NCBI GenBank assembly: GCA_900771305.1
Contig: CAAGNL010000055.1
Location: 1 to 6,951 of the forward strand
From: Kiritimatiellia bacterium
Lineage (GTDB): Bacteria; Verrucomicrobiota; Kiritimatiellia; RFP12; UBA1067
DNA length: 6,951 bases
Direction of reading: 5' to 3'
Shown here: positions 1 to 6,951 of the stretch, piece by piece
Layout: each line of letters opens with the position of its first letter
Numbering within the stretch: position 1 is the stretch's first letter
The notes under the pieces: generated by a model
The model's input: the letters and a program-made list of their open reading frames with translations, nothing else
What the model was told of the DNA's origin: nothing
Databases searched by the model: none
Program-made: the position numbers and the translations under genes

Positions 1-96
1 CGACGCGAGCCGAAAATACAAAGGATCTATACCGACAGCCAAAAGTGGGGGCGCCATGAAGCTACGCCAGTCAATCAGCCACCCAGTTTTCGGATT

Positions 97-101
97 GGAG
101 G
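97..101 (+). promoter_or_regulatory. Ribosome binding site deciding the start of the giant hydrolase
   Basis: GGAGG lies five bases before the ATG at 107. The alternative ATG at 56 has only a G-run (GTGGGGG) upstream and would add 17 polar residues in front of the signal peptide. This favours 107 as the true start. Confidence 0.65.
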
Positions 102-106
102 AGTTG

Positions 107-3100
107 ATGATTCGTTCAACGGGAAAGACCAAGTTTGCGTACCTTGCGGCTTTCATCGCACTGTCTCTCTGTGCGTATTGCCGTGATGCCGCCGAAATCC
201 GAGGTGCGTCGCTGCCGTGGGCTATCCCACATGGTGCGGCCCGTTGCGGCGATATCGTCTCGGTCGCATTGCCTCGCAAGGGGACTGCGTTGTGCCGGGC
301 AAAAGTCGACATGACTGCCTGGACGGGGAAGGTCGTGAGGGCGGCAATCAGGTCTAAGGGCAAAAACGTGTCCAAGGCGGATGAGACATGGCTCGGGTAC
401 AAGTTCATGCTCCATTATCGGGACAAGGCAGCAGGTGAGGAGCTGTGGCCGGGCGCGGCGTCGCGAAGCGGATCTTGGGATTGGACTGAAACTGAGGTGA
501 AGATCGACCTGCGGGGGAAAAGCCCAGAAAAGGCGTCGCTTGCAATCGGACTTCAGGGTGCGAGCGGGGAGGTTTGCTTCGATCTTGGATCGTTGAGGAT
601 AGAGGAGTCGAAGCCGCTCTTTCCGCCGGATCGGGACAGGACGAAATGCGTCTATTCCCAGCGCGTGCGCGAAAGGTCGCGCGGGCGCGGCGTCATGCTG
701 CCATCCGGTCTCTGCAAGGAATGTGATTTCCAGACGCTTCAGGCATGGGGCGTCAATCTCGTGCGCTACCAGATGACGCGCGACTGGCAGGCCCGCAACA
801 ACAACCAGGACCCGGACGAGTACATGCGCTGGGTCGAGTCCAAGGTCGCCCACCTCACAGACGACGTTCTTCCCTGGGCCGTTGCACGTGGCATGGAGGT
901 GGTTGTCGACCTTCACGTTGCGCCCGGCGGACGCGGCGAGGACGGCGACATGAATATGTTCCACGATGCGCGGTTCGCAGACACTTTCTTCGCGGTCTGG
1001 AAGATGATCGCCACGCGCTGCAAGGGCCGGGCGGGCATCTGGGGATACGACCTCATAAACGAGCCCGTCCAGAAAAGGCCGTCGCCGGAAGGGCTGGACT
1101 ACTGGTCGGTGCAGACGCGGGCCGCTTCACTGGTTCGGGAGATCGACCCCGATACTCCGATCATCGTCGAGTCGAACCTGTCCGCTTCTCCAGGCGAATT
1201 CGACTCGCTGAAGGTCCTGGACATGAAGGATGTCATATACCAGGTCCACATGTACGCCCCCGGCAACTTCACGCACCAGGGCGTCCATGCGAAGAATGAC
1301 AGCTGGAAGCGCGTGCGCTACCCCGATGTCGCGCGGAGACTGACGAAGGAGACGCTGGTCCGGGCGCTGCATCCTGTCAGGGAGTTTCAGCGGCGGCATG
1401 ACGCGATCATCTATGTCGGCGAGTTCTCCGCCATTGCCTGGGCGGATGGCGCAGACCGCTACCTTTCGGACTGCATTTCGCTGTTCGAGGAGTACGGATG
1501 GGACTGGACGTATCACGCATTCCGCGAATGGAACGGATGGTCTGTCGAGCATGAATGGACAGGGCATGGGCGGAGAATGCGTCCGTCTGACGACAATCCG
1601 CGCAAGCGTGCGCTGCTGAACGGATTTCGGGGATCTGCGAAGCGCACCGATGCGCATGCGGCGTTTTCCGATCCGCCGCCGCGCAACCGTCCGGTCGTGT
1701 GGTGGTGGTTCAATCCCGGGGCGTCCGATGCGGCGGTGACGCGCGATCTGGAGGGGTTGGCGCGCGTCGGCGTAAGCGGCTTCCACATCTATGGTGGCTC
1801 AGCCACGGATCCGGCCTGGAAGGCGAAGGTGAAGTGGGCGTTGTCGGAGGCCAATCGTCTTGGGCTGGAGGGCGTGGTCTGCATCGGCGCGGCCGGATGC
1901 GGACACCGGGACACGGAACCGCGCCATGCGCAGAAGGACATCGTCTTCTCGACGGTCTCCTGCGAGGGCGGACGCGAAGTCCGTGTGCGTCTCCCGAAGG
2001 CCTGCGTGAAGGAAACACCCAAGAATGCCGACGGGTCACCGAAGTTCTACTGGGACGTGGCTGTACTGGCCGTGCCGCGCGGGCGGGACACCGTGCCGGT
2101 CGGGGAGGTGCGCGACGTCACGGCCTTCTTTGACGCGAAGGCCGAGGATCTGGCCTGGAATGCGCCGCAGGGCGCATGGACGATCGTGCGCGTTGGCTAC
2201 GTCCCGAAGGTCTTCGGATGGACGGGGTGCTACATCGACCACATGAGCAAGGAGGCGTTCGACGCGCACTGGGCGCGGGTGATGTCTCCGCTTCTCTCCT
2301 CGCTTACAGTAGCCGAGCGCATGGCGCTCAAGGGCGTGATGTGCGACAGCTGGGAGGCTGGGACGGTGAGCTGGACGGAGGCGTTTCCGCAAGAGTTCCG
2401 CCGTCGGCGCGGCTACGACGTCCTTCCGTGGCTTCCCGCCAAGTCCGGCCTGCCCATCGGTGAGCCCGCCCAGAGGCAGCGGTTCGAACGGGACTTTGCG
2501 CTGACCGTCGGCGAGCTGATCGCGGAGAACCACTACGCCTACCAGAAGGAGGTCGCGAACCGGGAGGGGCTGGTCTCGATCGCGGAGGCGGCCGGTCCCC
2601 ATCAGAGGCATGGCGACGTCCGCCAGATGCAGGGGCGCTGCGACGTGGCTATGGGCGAGTTCTGGATGCCCTGTGAGCACCGCTCCGCCGACACCCAGCG
2701 GTTCATGGTGCGTGACGCCGCGACTGCTGCGCACGTCTACGGCCTTCCCGAAGTGCTGGCCGAATCCTTCACGACGATCGATACGTACTGGAGCGAGGCA
2801 CCGGCAGACTTGAAGCCGTGCGCCGACCGTGCGTTCTGCGACGGGCTGACGCGCGTCTGCTACCACGGCATGATGCTTTCGCCATCGCTTACTGACAGGC
2901 CGGGGCGGATTCGGAACGTGGGCATCCACTACAATCCGCAGAACACCTGGTTCGGGCAGTCAAAGGCATTCAACGACTACCTGTCGCGGTGCTCGTGGAT
3001 GCTGTCGCGTGGACGCTTCGTCGCCGACACCCTCCTGTACGCGGGGGATGTGGACGGCCTTTTCGTCGGAATGAAGAATCCTGCGGACGGACTGGGGTTT

Positions 3101-5620
3101 GGATATGACTACGACTATTGTCCGACGGAGATCCTTCTTCACGCCCGCGTGGAGGATGGAGAGGTTGTCCTGCCATCCGGTATGAGGTATCGTGCCATAC
3201 TGCTTTCGGAGCGCAATCCCGGGACCCGCAACAACCTTGAGCCCGGCAAGCGGACGATCAGATCCTATCCGCCAGTCCGCCCCGTCGCCGGGGAGGCGGC
3301 GATGCGCAAGCTGTACGAACTTGTCAGCGATGGTGCGACGCTCGTTGGCGGCCGCCCGGATGGCCCGGCGCGGCTGATGGATTCGGAAACGCGCTACCGT
3401 GAGATGGCCGATGCCCTTTGGGGTTCGCCCGATGCGCCCCCGTGCGAGGTGCGCAACGTCGGGCACGGTCGCGTCTTTTGCCGCCGTGAGCGCGTACTGG
3501 CCGAGTTGCCGCCGGATTTTGCCATTGCGGAAAAAGGGACGGGCGGAGCTGTCGACTGGATCCATCGGGCGCTTCAGGACGAGGACATCTACTTCATCGC
3601 GAACCTGTCCAATGCGCCGATGGCGTTCACGGCCACGTTCCGCACCGCGTTCCCGCAGGTCGAACTATGGAATCCCGTCTCTGGAGACCGGGCGCTGTCG
3701 CAGGTTGCGCGGCAGGTGCGTGATCGCGGCTTCGCCCGCAGCGACGTGGCCCTTTCACTGCCGGCGCACGGCTCCGTTTTCGTGGTCTTCTCGTCTGCGA
3801 GAGACGCGCCGCCGCAATCGCATCCAAGCGGTAGGCAGATCTTGTCTGGCGCCTGGAGCGTCCAATTCGATCCTGATGCCGGCGGCCCCGCCCAGCCCGT
3901 CCAAATGACGAGACTGCGCGACTGGACGGACTTTCCGGACGTGGCTATACGGAACTATTCGGGGACGGCCTGCTATCGCCTAACGTTCGATGTCGCCGAC
4001 GGCTGTCCGCTGGAAGGCCGCGCCGCGATTGACCTTGGCTCCGTCCATGCGCTTGTGGAAATCGTCCTGAACGGACAGACCCTGGGCGTGGCATGGACGC
4101 CGCCGTATCGGTTGCCCTGCGGAGAAGTCGTCTCGCTTGCATCGGTCGAAGGGGAAGGGACATTCCGCATCGATGGGACGCTCGCGATCGGTGGGGTTGC
4201 CTCTCTGCCCATCGCATCCATGTCTGGTTCGGGTACGGTCGCGGCGACTGGCCGCCTGCACCTCTTGTCGAGCGGCACGTTCGCCGGTACGGTCGCGGCG
4301 GACGATGGGGCGACTGTCACGCTCGATGTCGCCACGGATGAGAAGATGTCCCTCAGACGGATTGTTGGCGAAGGCACCCTGGAAAAGACCGGGCTTGGAT
4401 CCGTTTCGGTCTCTTCGGCGGCTGAATTGCCGGTCGTGACAACGGTTGCCGCCGGTGCGCTTGAGGTCGGGGCAACTGATGATGTGACGAAGCCGGTCGC
4501 GCACTGGTCGTTTGGCGGCGAGCGGCCTTTTGAGGATGATGGCGGGAAAGGGTATTCGCTTGTGCCGAATGCCGGCACAGCGGATGCTTTTGCGTGCGAC
4601 ATCCCTGGCGCGGTCAAGCTGACGGGGATGGATTACCTGTGTCTTCAGAGTTGCGCGGACTTCCCGTCGGGAGACGAGGCGTTCACCGTTTCCGCGTGGA
4701 TCATGCCTGAACGGATGGTGGACGCGAACTCCTATCTGGGCGTCTGGAGCTGGGGTACGCCCCGAACGGACCGTGCGATGAACGCCTTTACTCTTTACCA
4801 TTCCATCCCAGGGCGAATGGCCGATGCGCCCAGCTACCAGCATTATGCGTGGGCGGCAGACCTGTCGGTCGATTCCCATCCGGACGATCCGGTCTTTTCT
4901 GGAGATGCCTCGACATGGCACAACGTGTCCGTCACATACGATCCGAAGACCCGCGTTCGTGCGCTTTACGTCGATGGCACGCTGCGCGGGCGGGACGTGC
5001 TGGCGGAAGGGCTGTCTGTGGCCAGTGGGACGAAGTTCACCGTGGGCGCGGCGATGGCCACGGGAACGGATCGCCCGTTCAAGGGGTACATCGGCGATTT
5101 AGCCATCTGGCGAACGGCTCTGGGCGCGGACGAGGTGATGAGCCGCTATCGGGCCGGCGAGGGCGGCTCTGATTCGGATGTTCAGCTGACGGTGGCTGAA
5201 GGCGCCGTGTTTGCGGTTCGGTCGGGGATGTGTGCGGTTCGGTCGCTCGCAGGCGGCGGCGACGTCTCGATTTCGCAAGGCGCGGAATTGGCGTTCGCTT
5301 CGGGCGGCGAATCGTCGTTCACGGGATGCTTGTCAGGCGAAGGTACCGCCCGTCTCGCGGCTGGGGCGCGCGCCACGCTGGCCAAGGGATCTGTGATTGG
5401 CCGTCTTGTCCTCGAACCCGGCTCTGCATTGGTGGTTGATGTCGATGGAATAAAGGAGGCTAAAACGTCGGTCGTGCTTTCCGTCGCATCGTTTGAAGGT
5501 GACGAGAATTCCATTTCCGTGGGCAATCTTCCGAATGAATGGAAGGTTCGCATGCGGCGGCGTGGCGCGGCATTGATTGTCAGCGCGGTCTGCCCTGGTC
5601 TTGCAATATGCATTCGATAA
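107..5620 (+). CDS. Giant secreted multidomain glycoside hydrolase: GH5 + GH106 (alpha-L-rhamnosidase type) + LamG
   Basis: Predicted secreted two-enzyme polysaccharidase. Residues are numbered from Met at 107. Residues 1-29 are a signal peptide (basic RSTGKTK, hydrophobic 10-24). Residues 30-168 resemble a jelly-roll binding domain ending in CFDLGSLRIEE. Residues 188-508 are a GH5 barrel: R220, H270 (VVVDLH), acid/base E319 in LINEP, H381/Y383 (QVHMY), nucleophile E439 in VGEF, and W475. Residues 520-1233 match GH106: VVWWWFNPG (530-538), CDSWEAG (746-752), AEAAG, MGEFW, LAESF, NTWFGQSK (946-953). Glu750, 827, 851 and 886 are candidate catalytic or metal residues, not assigned individually. 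Residues 1243-1336 are the start of the galactose-binding-like domain usual after GH106, but its end is missing. Residues 1341-1455 and 1691-1837 are beta-solenoid-like with GxGT motifs, flanking a LamG domain (1462-1685). There is no visible anchor, PEP-CTERM signal or autotransporter barrel. An in-frame ATG at 56 exists, but 107 has a GGAGG site and begins the signal peptide cleanly. Domain calls are confident; substrate is inferred. Confidence 0.93.
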   Translation: MIRSTGKTKFAYLAAFIALSLCAYCRDAAEIRGASLPWAIPHGAARCGDIVSVALPRKGTALCRAKVDMTAWTGKVVRAAIRSKGKNVSKADETWLGYKFMLHYRDKAAGEELWPGAASRSGSWDWTETEVKIDLRGKSPEKASLAIGLQGASGEVCFDLGSLRIEESKPLFPPDRDRTKCVYSQRVRERSRGRGVMLPSGLCKECDFQTLQAWGVNLVRYQMTRDWQARNNNQDPDEYMRWVESKVAHLTDDVLPWAVARGMEVVVDLHVAPGGRGEDGDMNMFHDARFADTFFAVWKMIATRCKGRAGIWGYDLINEPVQKRPSPEGLDYWSVQTRAASLVREIDPDTPIIVESNLSASPGEFDSLKVLDMKDVIYQVHMYAPGNFTHQGVHAKNDSWKRVRYPDVARRLTKETLVRALHPVREFQRRHDAIIYVGEFSAIAWADGADRYLSDCISLFEEYGWDWTYHAFREWNGWSVEHEWTGHGRRMRPSDDNPRKRALLNGFRGSAKRTDAHAAFSDPPPRNRPVVWWWFNPGASDAAVTRDLEGLARVGVSGFHIYGGSATDPAWKAKVKWALSEANRLGLEGVVCIGAAGCGHRDTEPRHAQKDIVFSTVSCEGGREVRVRLPKACVKETPKNADGSPKFYWDVAVLAVPRGRDTVPVGEVRDVTAFFDAKAEDLAWNAPQGAWTIVRVGYVPKVFGWTGCYIDHMSKEAFDAHWARVMSPLLSSLTVAERMALKGVMCDSWEAGTVSWTEAFPQEFRRRRGYDVLPWLPAKSGLPIGEPAQRQRFERDFALTVGELIAENHYAYQKEVANREGLVSIAEAAGPHQRHGDVRQMQGRCDVAMGEFWMPCEHRSADTQRFMVRDAATAAHVYGLPEVLAESFTTIDTYWSEAPADLKPCADRAFCDGLTRVCYHGMMLSPSLTDRPGRIRNVGIHYNPQNTWFGQSKAFNDYLSRCSWMLSRGRFVADTLLYAGDVDGLFVGMKNPADGLGFGYDYDYCPTEILLHARVEDGEVVLPSGMRYRAILLSERNPGTRNNLEPGKRTIRSYPPVRPVAGEAAMRKLYELVSDGATLVGGRPDGPARLMDSETRYREMADALWGSPDAPPCEVRNVGHGRVFCRRERVLAELPPDFAIAEKGTGGAVDWIHRALQDEDIYFIANLSNAPMAFTATFRTAFPQVELWNPVSGDRALSQVARQVRDRGFARSDVALSLPAHGSVFVVFSSARDAPPQSHPSGRQILSGAWSVQFDPDAGGPAQPVQMTRLRDWTDFPDVAIRNYSGTACYRLTFDVADGCPLEGRAAIDLGSVHALVEIVLNGQTLGVAWTPPYRLPCGEVVSLASVEGEGTFRIDGTLAIGGVASLPIASMSGSGTVAATGRLHLLSSGTFAGTVAADDGATVTLDVATDEKMSLRRIVGEGTLEKTGLGSVSVSSAAELPVVTTVAAGALEVGATDDVTKPVAHWSFGGERPFEDDGGKGYSLVPNAGTADAFACDIPGAVKLTGMDYLCLQSCADFPSGDEAFTVSAWIMPERMVDANSYLGVWSWGTPRTDRAMNAFTLYHSIPGRMADAPSYQHYAWAADLSVDSHPDDPVFSGDASTWHNVSVTYDPKTRVRALYVDGTLRGRDVLAEGLSVASGTKFTVGAAMATGTDRPFKGYIGDLAIWRTALGADEVMSRYRAGEGGSDSDVQLTVAEGAVFAVRSGMCAVRSLAGGGDVSISQGAELAFASGGESSFTGCLSGEGTARLAAGARATLAKGSVIGRLVLEPGSALVVDVDGIKEAKTSVVLSVASFEGDENSISVGNLPNEWKVRMRRRGAALIVSAVCPGLAICIR
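4232..4300 (+). repeat. Perfect 15-bp direct repeat in the beta-solenoid coding region
   Basis: GGTACGGTCGCGGCG occurs at 4232-4246 and again at 4286-4300, both in frame and encoding Gly-Thr-Val-Ala-Ala. The 54-base offset equals 18 residues, a plausible length for one coil of a beta-solenoid. It supports reading residues 1341-1455 of the giant protein as repeated strand-turn units of the autotransporter-associated type, together with GxGT motifs at residues 1349, 1374 and 1421. Confidence 0.7.
5212..5245 (+). repeat. Short 13-bp direct repeat in the C-terminal solenoid region
   Basis: TGCGGTTCGGTCG occurs at 5212-5224 and 5233-5245, a 21-base offset that encodes a seven-residue repetition (AVRSGMC then AVRSLAG). 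It sits just after the LamG domain. It is probably a small in-frame duplication with no separate function. Confidence 0.6.
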
Positions 5621-5626
5621 GAGGAG
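5621..5626 (+). promoter_or_regulatory. Ribosome binding site of the beta-propeller gene
   Basis: GAGGAG begins directly after the TAA of the giant hydrolase and lies eight bases before the ATG at 5635. Upstream in-frame ATGs at 5539 and 5608 have no comparable site and would overlap the previous gene, so 5635 is preferred. Confidence 0.75.
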
Positions 5627-5634
5627 ATCGTGAT

Positions 5635-6696
5635 ATGTTCTTAGCTTCTCTTTTGCTGGCCGCGTCGGCGGCAGTCACGCCGGCCGAGATGAAGGCCCTG
5701 TACGAGGAGGTCAAGACTCCGTTCAAGGTCGGCGCCGTGATGCGCGCCGAAAAGGGGACGATGATCGACAACCCCTGCGTGTACCGCACGGACGACGGCT
5801 GGCGGATGATGTTCATCGTCTATGACGGCAAGGGCTACGAGACGCACTTGGCGAAGTCAGACGATCTCGTCCATTGGACGCGGCTCGGGCTGGTGCTGGA
5901 GCGCGGCGCGGCGGGATCGTGGGATTCTGCCCAGGCCGACGGCGGGCCTGCGCTGTTCTCGACGGAATGGGGCGGCGACAACCGCATGCGCAAATACCGT
6001 GACTGGTACTGGATGACGTACATTGGCGGCGCGAAGACGGGATATGAAACGGCACCGCTGTCGATTTCCGTCGCGACGGCCAAGGACAACTCTACGGCGG
6101 ACAAGTGGTTGCGGATGACTGCGCATCCGGTGCTAAGTCCGGATGATCCCGATGCGCGCGCCTTTGAGGACTACGAGTTGTTCCGAAGCTTTGTCGTCCA
6201 GGATCCGCTGCGGCGGCTCGGCAAGGAGTTCGTGATGTACTACAACGCCAAGCGCCGCTCTGATCGCGGCGAGTCGATCGGCATGGCCGTGTCGGACGAC
6301 ATGCTGAACTGGCGGCGGTACGGTGACGGCGCGGTACTGACGAACGGGAAGCCCGTCCCAGGCGAACGCGGCATCGGGCTCGTCGGCGACCCGATGCTTA
6401 CGAAGATAGGCGACACCTACGTGATGTTCTACTTCTCCGCCTTCTATCCCACGGCGCAGTCCCCAGCCCACGAGACGTTCGCCGCGTCCAAGGATCTGGT
6501 CAACTGGACGAAGTGGACGGGCGAGCCGCTTGTCGCCCCCGGGACGACGTTCGACAGGAACCATGCGCACAAGCCATGGGTCATCAAGCACAATGGCGTT
6601 GTCTACCACTACTACTGCGCGGTCGGCAGCCAGGGCAGGGTCGTTGCGCTCGCCACGAGCCGGGAGATCCCTGGCATAGGGGGGAGCGGACGATGA
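5635..6696 (+). CDS. Secreted five-bladed beta-propeller glycoside hydrolase-like protein (GH43/GH130-type superfold)
   Basis: A 353-residue protein, probably an exported glycosidase acting on oligosaccharides released by the upstream enzyme. Residues 1-13 (MFLASLLLAASAA) look like a short signal peptide, unusual because no Lys or Arg precedes the hydrophobic core. The rest has propeller blade repeats of the form S-x-D-L-x-x-W: AKSDDLVHW (73-81), AVSDDMLNW (218-226) and AASKDLVNW (283-291). Acidic positions typical of this superfold include D45 in MIDNPCVYR (blade one), D102 in QADGGPALF, E178/E181 in FEDYELF and D252 in GLVGDPM. The end, HAHKPWVIKHNGVVYHYYC (310-328), is a strong shared motif of a subgroup of these proteins. 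Length suits a single-domain propeller. It lies 14 bases after the giant hydrolase and overlaps the next ORF by ATGA, implying one transcript. The fold is confident; family number, substrate and catalytic residues are not assigned. It could instead be a phosphorylase or a non-catalytic propeller. Confidence 0.88.
   Translation: MFLASLLLAASAAVTPAEMKALYEEVKTPFKVGAVMRAEKGTMIDNPCVYRTDDGWRMMFIVYDGKGYETHLAKSDDLVHWTRLGLVLERGAAGSWDSAQADGGPALFSTEWGGDNRMRKYRDWYWMTYIGGAKTGYETAPLSISVATAKDNSTADKWLRMTAHPVLSPDDPDARAFEDYELFRSFVVQDPLRRLGKEFVMYYNAKRRSDRGESIGMAVSDDMLNWRRYGDGAVLTNGKPVPGERGIGLVGDPMLTKIGDTYVMFYFSAFYPTAQSPAHETFAASKDLVNWTKWTGEPLVAPGTTFDRNHAHKPWVIKHNGVVYHYYCAVGSQGRVVALATSREIPGIGGSGR
6679..6686 (+). 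promoter_or_regulatory. Ribosome binding site of the third ORF
   Basis: A purine run, GGGGGGAG, ends six bases before the ATG at 6693 and lies inside the last codons of the propeller gene. With the ATGA stop/start overlap it suggests translational coupling. Confidence 0.6.
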
Positions 6697-6836
6697 GGAG
6701 TGTGTTCCTTTTCGCGGTGGTTGCGGGCGCACTGCTGTCCTCCTCTGCGGCGGAACACGTCAGGCTGTCGCAGACGACTGCGTTGTTTCTGGAGCCAAGC
6801 AACAACGTTCGTGGAATGAAGCGCGTCATTCTTTGA
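6693..6836 (+). CDS. Short ORF with signal peptide, probable 5' part of a broken secreted-protein gene
   Basis: The ATG at 6693 overlaps the TGA of the propeller gene as ATGA and has a good ribosome binding site. The 47-residue product begins with a clear signal peptide (MRSVFLFAVVAGALLSSSAA, cleavage expected near residue 20) and then has only about 27 more residues before TGA at 6834. A secreted mature peptide this short makes little sense beside polysaccharidases. The frame +1 sequence straight after it looks like part of a beta-helix protein. The simplest reading is a gene for a third secreted carbohydrate-active or beta-helix protein, truncated by a frameshift and possibly a deletion. 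A genuine small secreted peptide, or a sequencing error near a contig end, remains possible. Confidence 0.6.
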   Translation: MRSVFLFAVVAGALLSSSAAEHVRLSQTTALFLEPSNNVRGMKRVIL

Positions 6837-6897
6837 GAACTGCCGGAACGTTACGGTCGAGAACGTGACGCTGCGGCACCGCCTGTTCAGGGCATGA
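6820..6897 (+). pseudogene. Out-of-frame beta-helix-like fragment following the third ORF
   Basis: In the frame one base ahead of the third ORF, between stops at 6817-6819 and 6895-6897, the translation includes FFENCRNVTVENVTLRH. The pattern N-C-x-N-V-x-V-x-x-V/L-T-L is typical of single coils of right-handed parallel beta-helix proteins such as GH28 and related carbohydrate-active enzymes. It has no start codon of its own and ends after about 25 codons. It is read as a displaced piece of the gene beginning at 6693. The match is one coil only, so the family is uncertain. Confidence 0.4.
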
Positions 6898-6951
6898 CAA
6901 GCCACCCGACGGGATGCCGACGGGGACAGATCGGACACATTCTGCGGGCCG
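6898..6951. other. Window end with no recognisable feature
   Basis: No frame gives a convincing continuation of the beta-helix fragment, and no terminator hairpin with a T-run is visible. It may be further decayed sequence of the third gene. Confidence 0.4.

Noticed and set aside
28..33. TATACC as a possible -10 promoter element
   Set aside because: No matching -35 hexamer lies at the right distance and the window begins only 27 bases upstream, so it cannot be supported.
56..106. ATG at 56 as the start of the giant hydrolase
   Set aside because: It has a weaker ribosome binding site and would place 17 extra residues before a signal peptide that begins naturally at the ATG at 107.
136..190. 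Lipoprotein signal (lipobox) in the giant hydrolase
   Set aside because: The Cys residues at the end of the hydrophobic stretch are preceded by Leu or Tyr at -1 rather than Gly, Ala or Ser, so type I cleavage is more likely.
745..1299. A 184-codon alternative + frame inside the GH5 region
   Set aside because: It overlaps the GH5 catalytic core in another frame, is Arg-rich and shows no family motif.
2036..2929. A 297-codon open frame on the minus strand
   Set aside because: It lies entirely inside the GH106 coding region, which has unmistakable conserved motifs on the + strand. Its translation is rich in Arg, His and Pro, as expected for an antisense shadow in GC-rich DNA.
3980..4921. A 313-codon open frame on the minus strand opposite the solenoid/LamG region
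   Set aside because: The + strand LamG motifs are clear and the minus translation is Arg-rich with no recognisable domain, so it is a shadow.

Overview
The window is GC-rich and coding almost end to end on the + strand. It reads as one secreted polysaccharide-degradation gene cluster from a Gram-negative bacterium. The combination of very large secreted glycoside hydrolases with LamG modules and autotransporter-like beta-strand modules (G-x-G-T repeats) suggests a member of the Verrucomicrobiota, most likely Kiritimatiellia. That lineage call is inferred from protein style, not from a marker gene. No RNA gene, transposase, integrase, CRISPR array or toxin-antitoxin pair was seen.

Layout: bases 1-106 are a short leader with no identifiable promoter. 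Bases 107-5620 encode one giant secreted protein (about 1,837 residues). Its parts, in order, are a signal peptide, a jelly-roll carbohydrate-binding-like domain, a GH5 endoglycanase-type barrel, a GH106-type alpha-L-rhamnosidase, a shortened galactose-binding-like domain, a beta-solenoid stretch, a LamG domain and a second beta-solenoid stretch. After a 14-base gap with a good ribosome binding site, bases 5635-6696 encode a secreted five-bladed beta-propeller protein related to the GH43/GH32/GH68/GH117/GH130 superfold. Its stop codon overlaps the start of a third gene (ATGA at 6693). The third gene has a signal peptide but stops after 47 codons, and a beta-helix-like segment follows in another frame, so it looks broken or misread near the end of the window.

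The close spacing and the ATGA overlap indicate one transcript. The proposed joint role is breakdown of a rhamnose-containing polysaccharide outside the cytoplasm: GH5 cleaves the backbone, GH106 removes alpha-L-rhamnose, LamG and the jelly roll bind glycan, and the propeller enzyme removes another sugar. The substrate (ulvan-like, rhamnogalacturonan-like, arabinogalactan or host glycan) cannot be read from this window. The most unusual features are the GH5-GH106-LamG fusion, the GH106 accessory domain that stops part-way and is replaced by beta-solenoid sequence, and the broken third gene.
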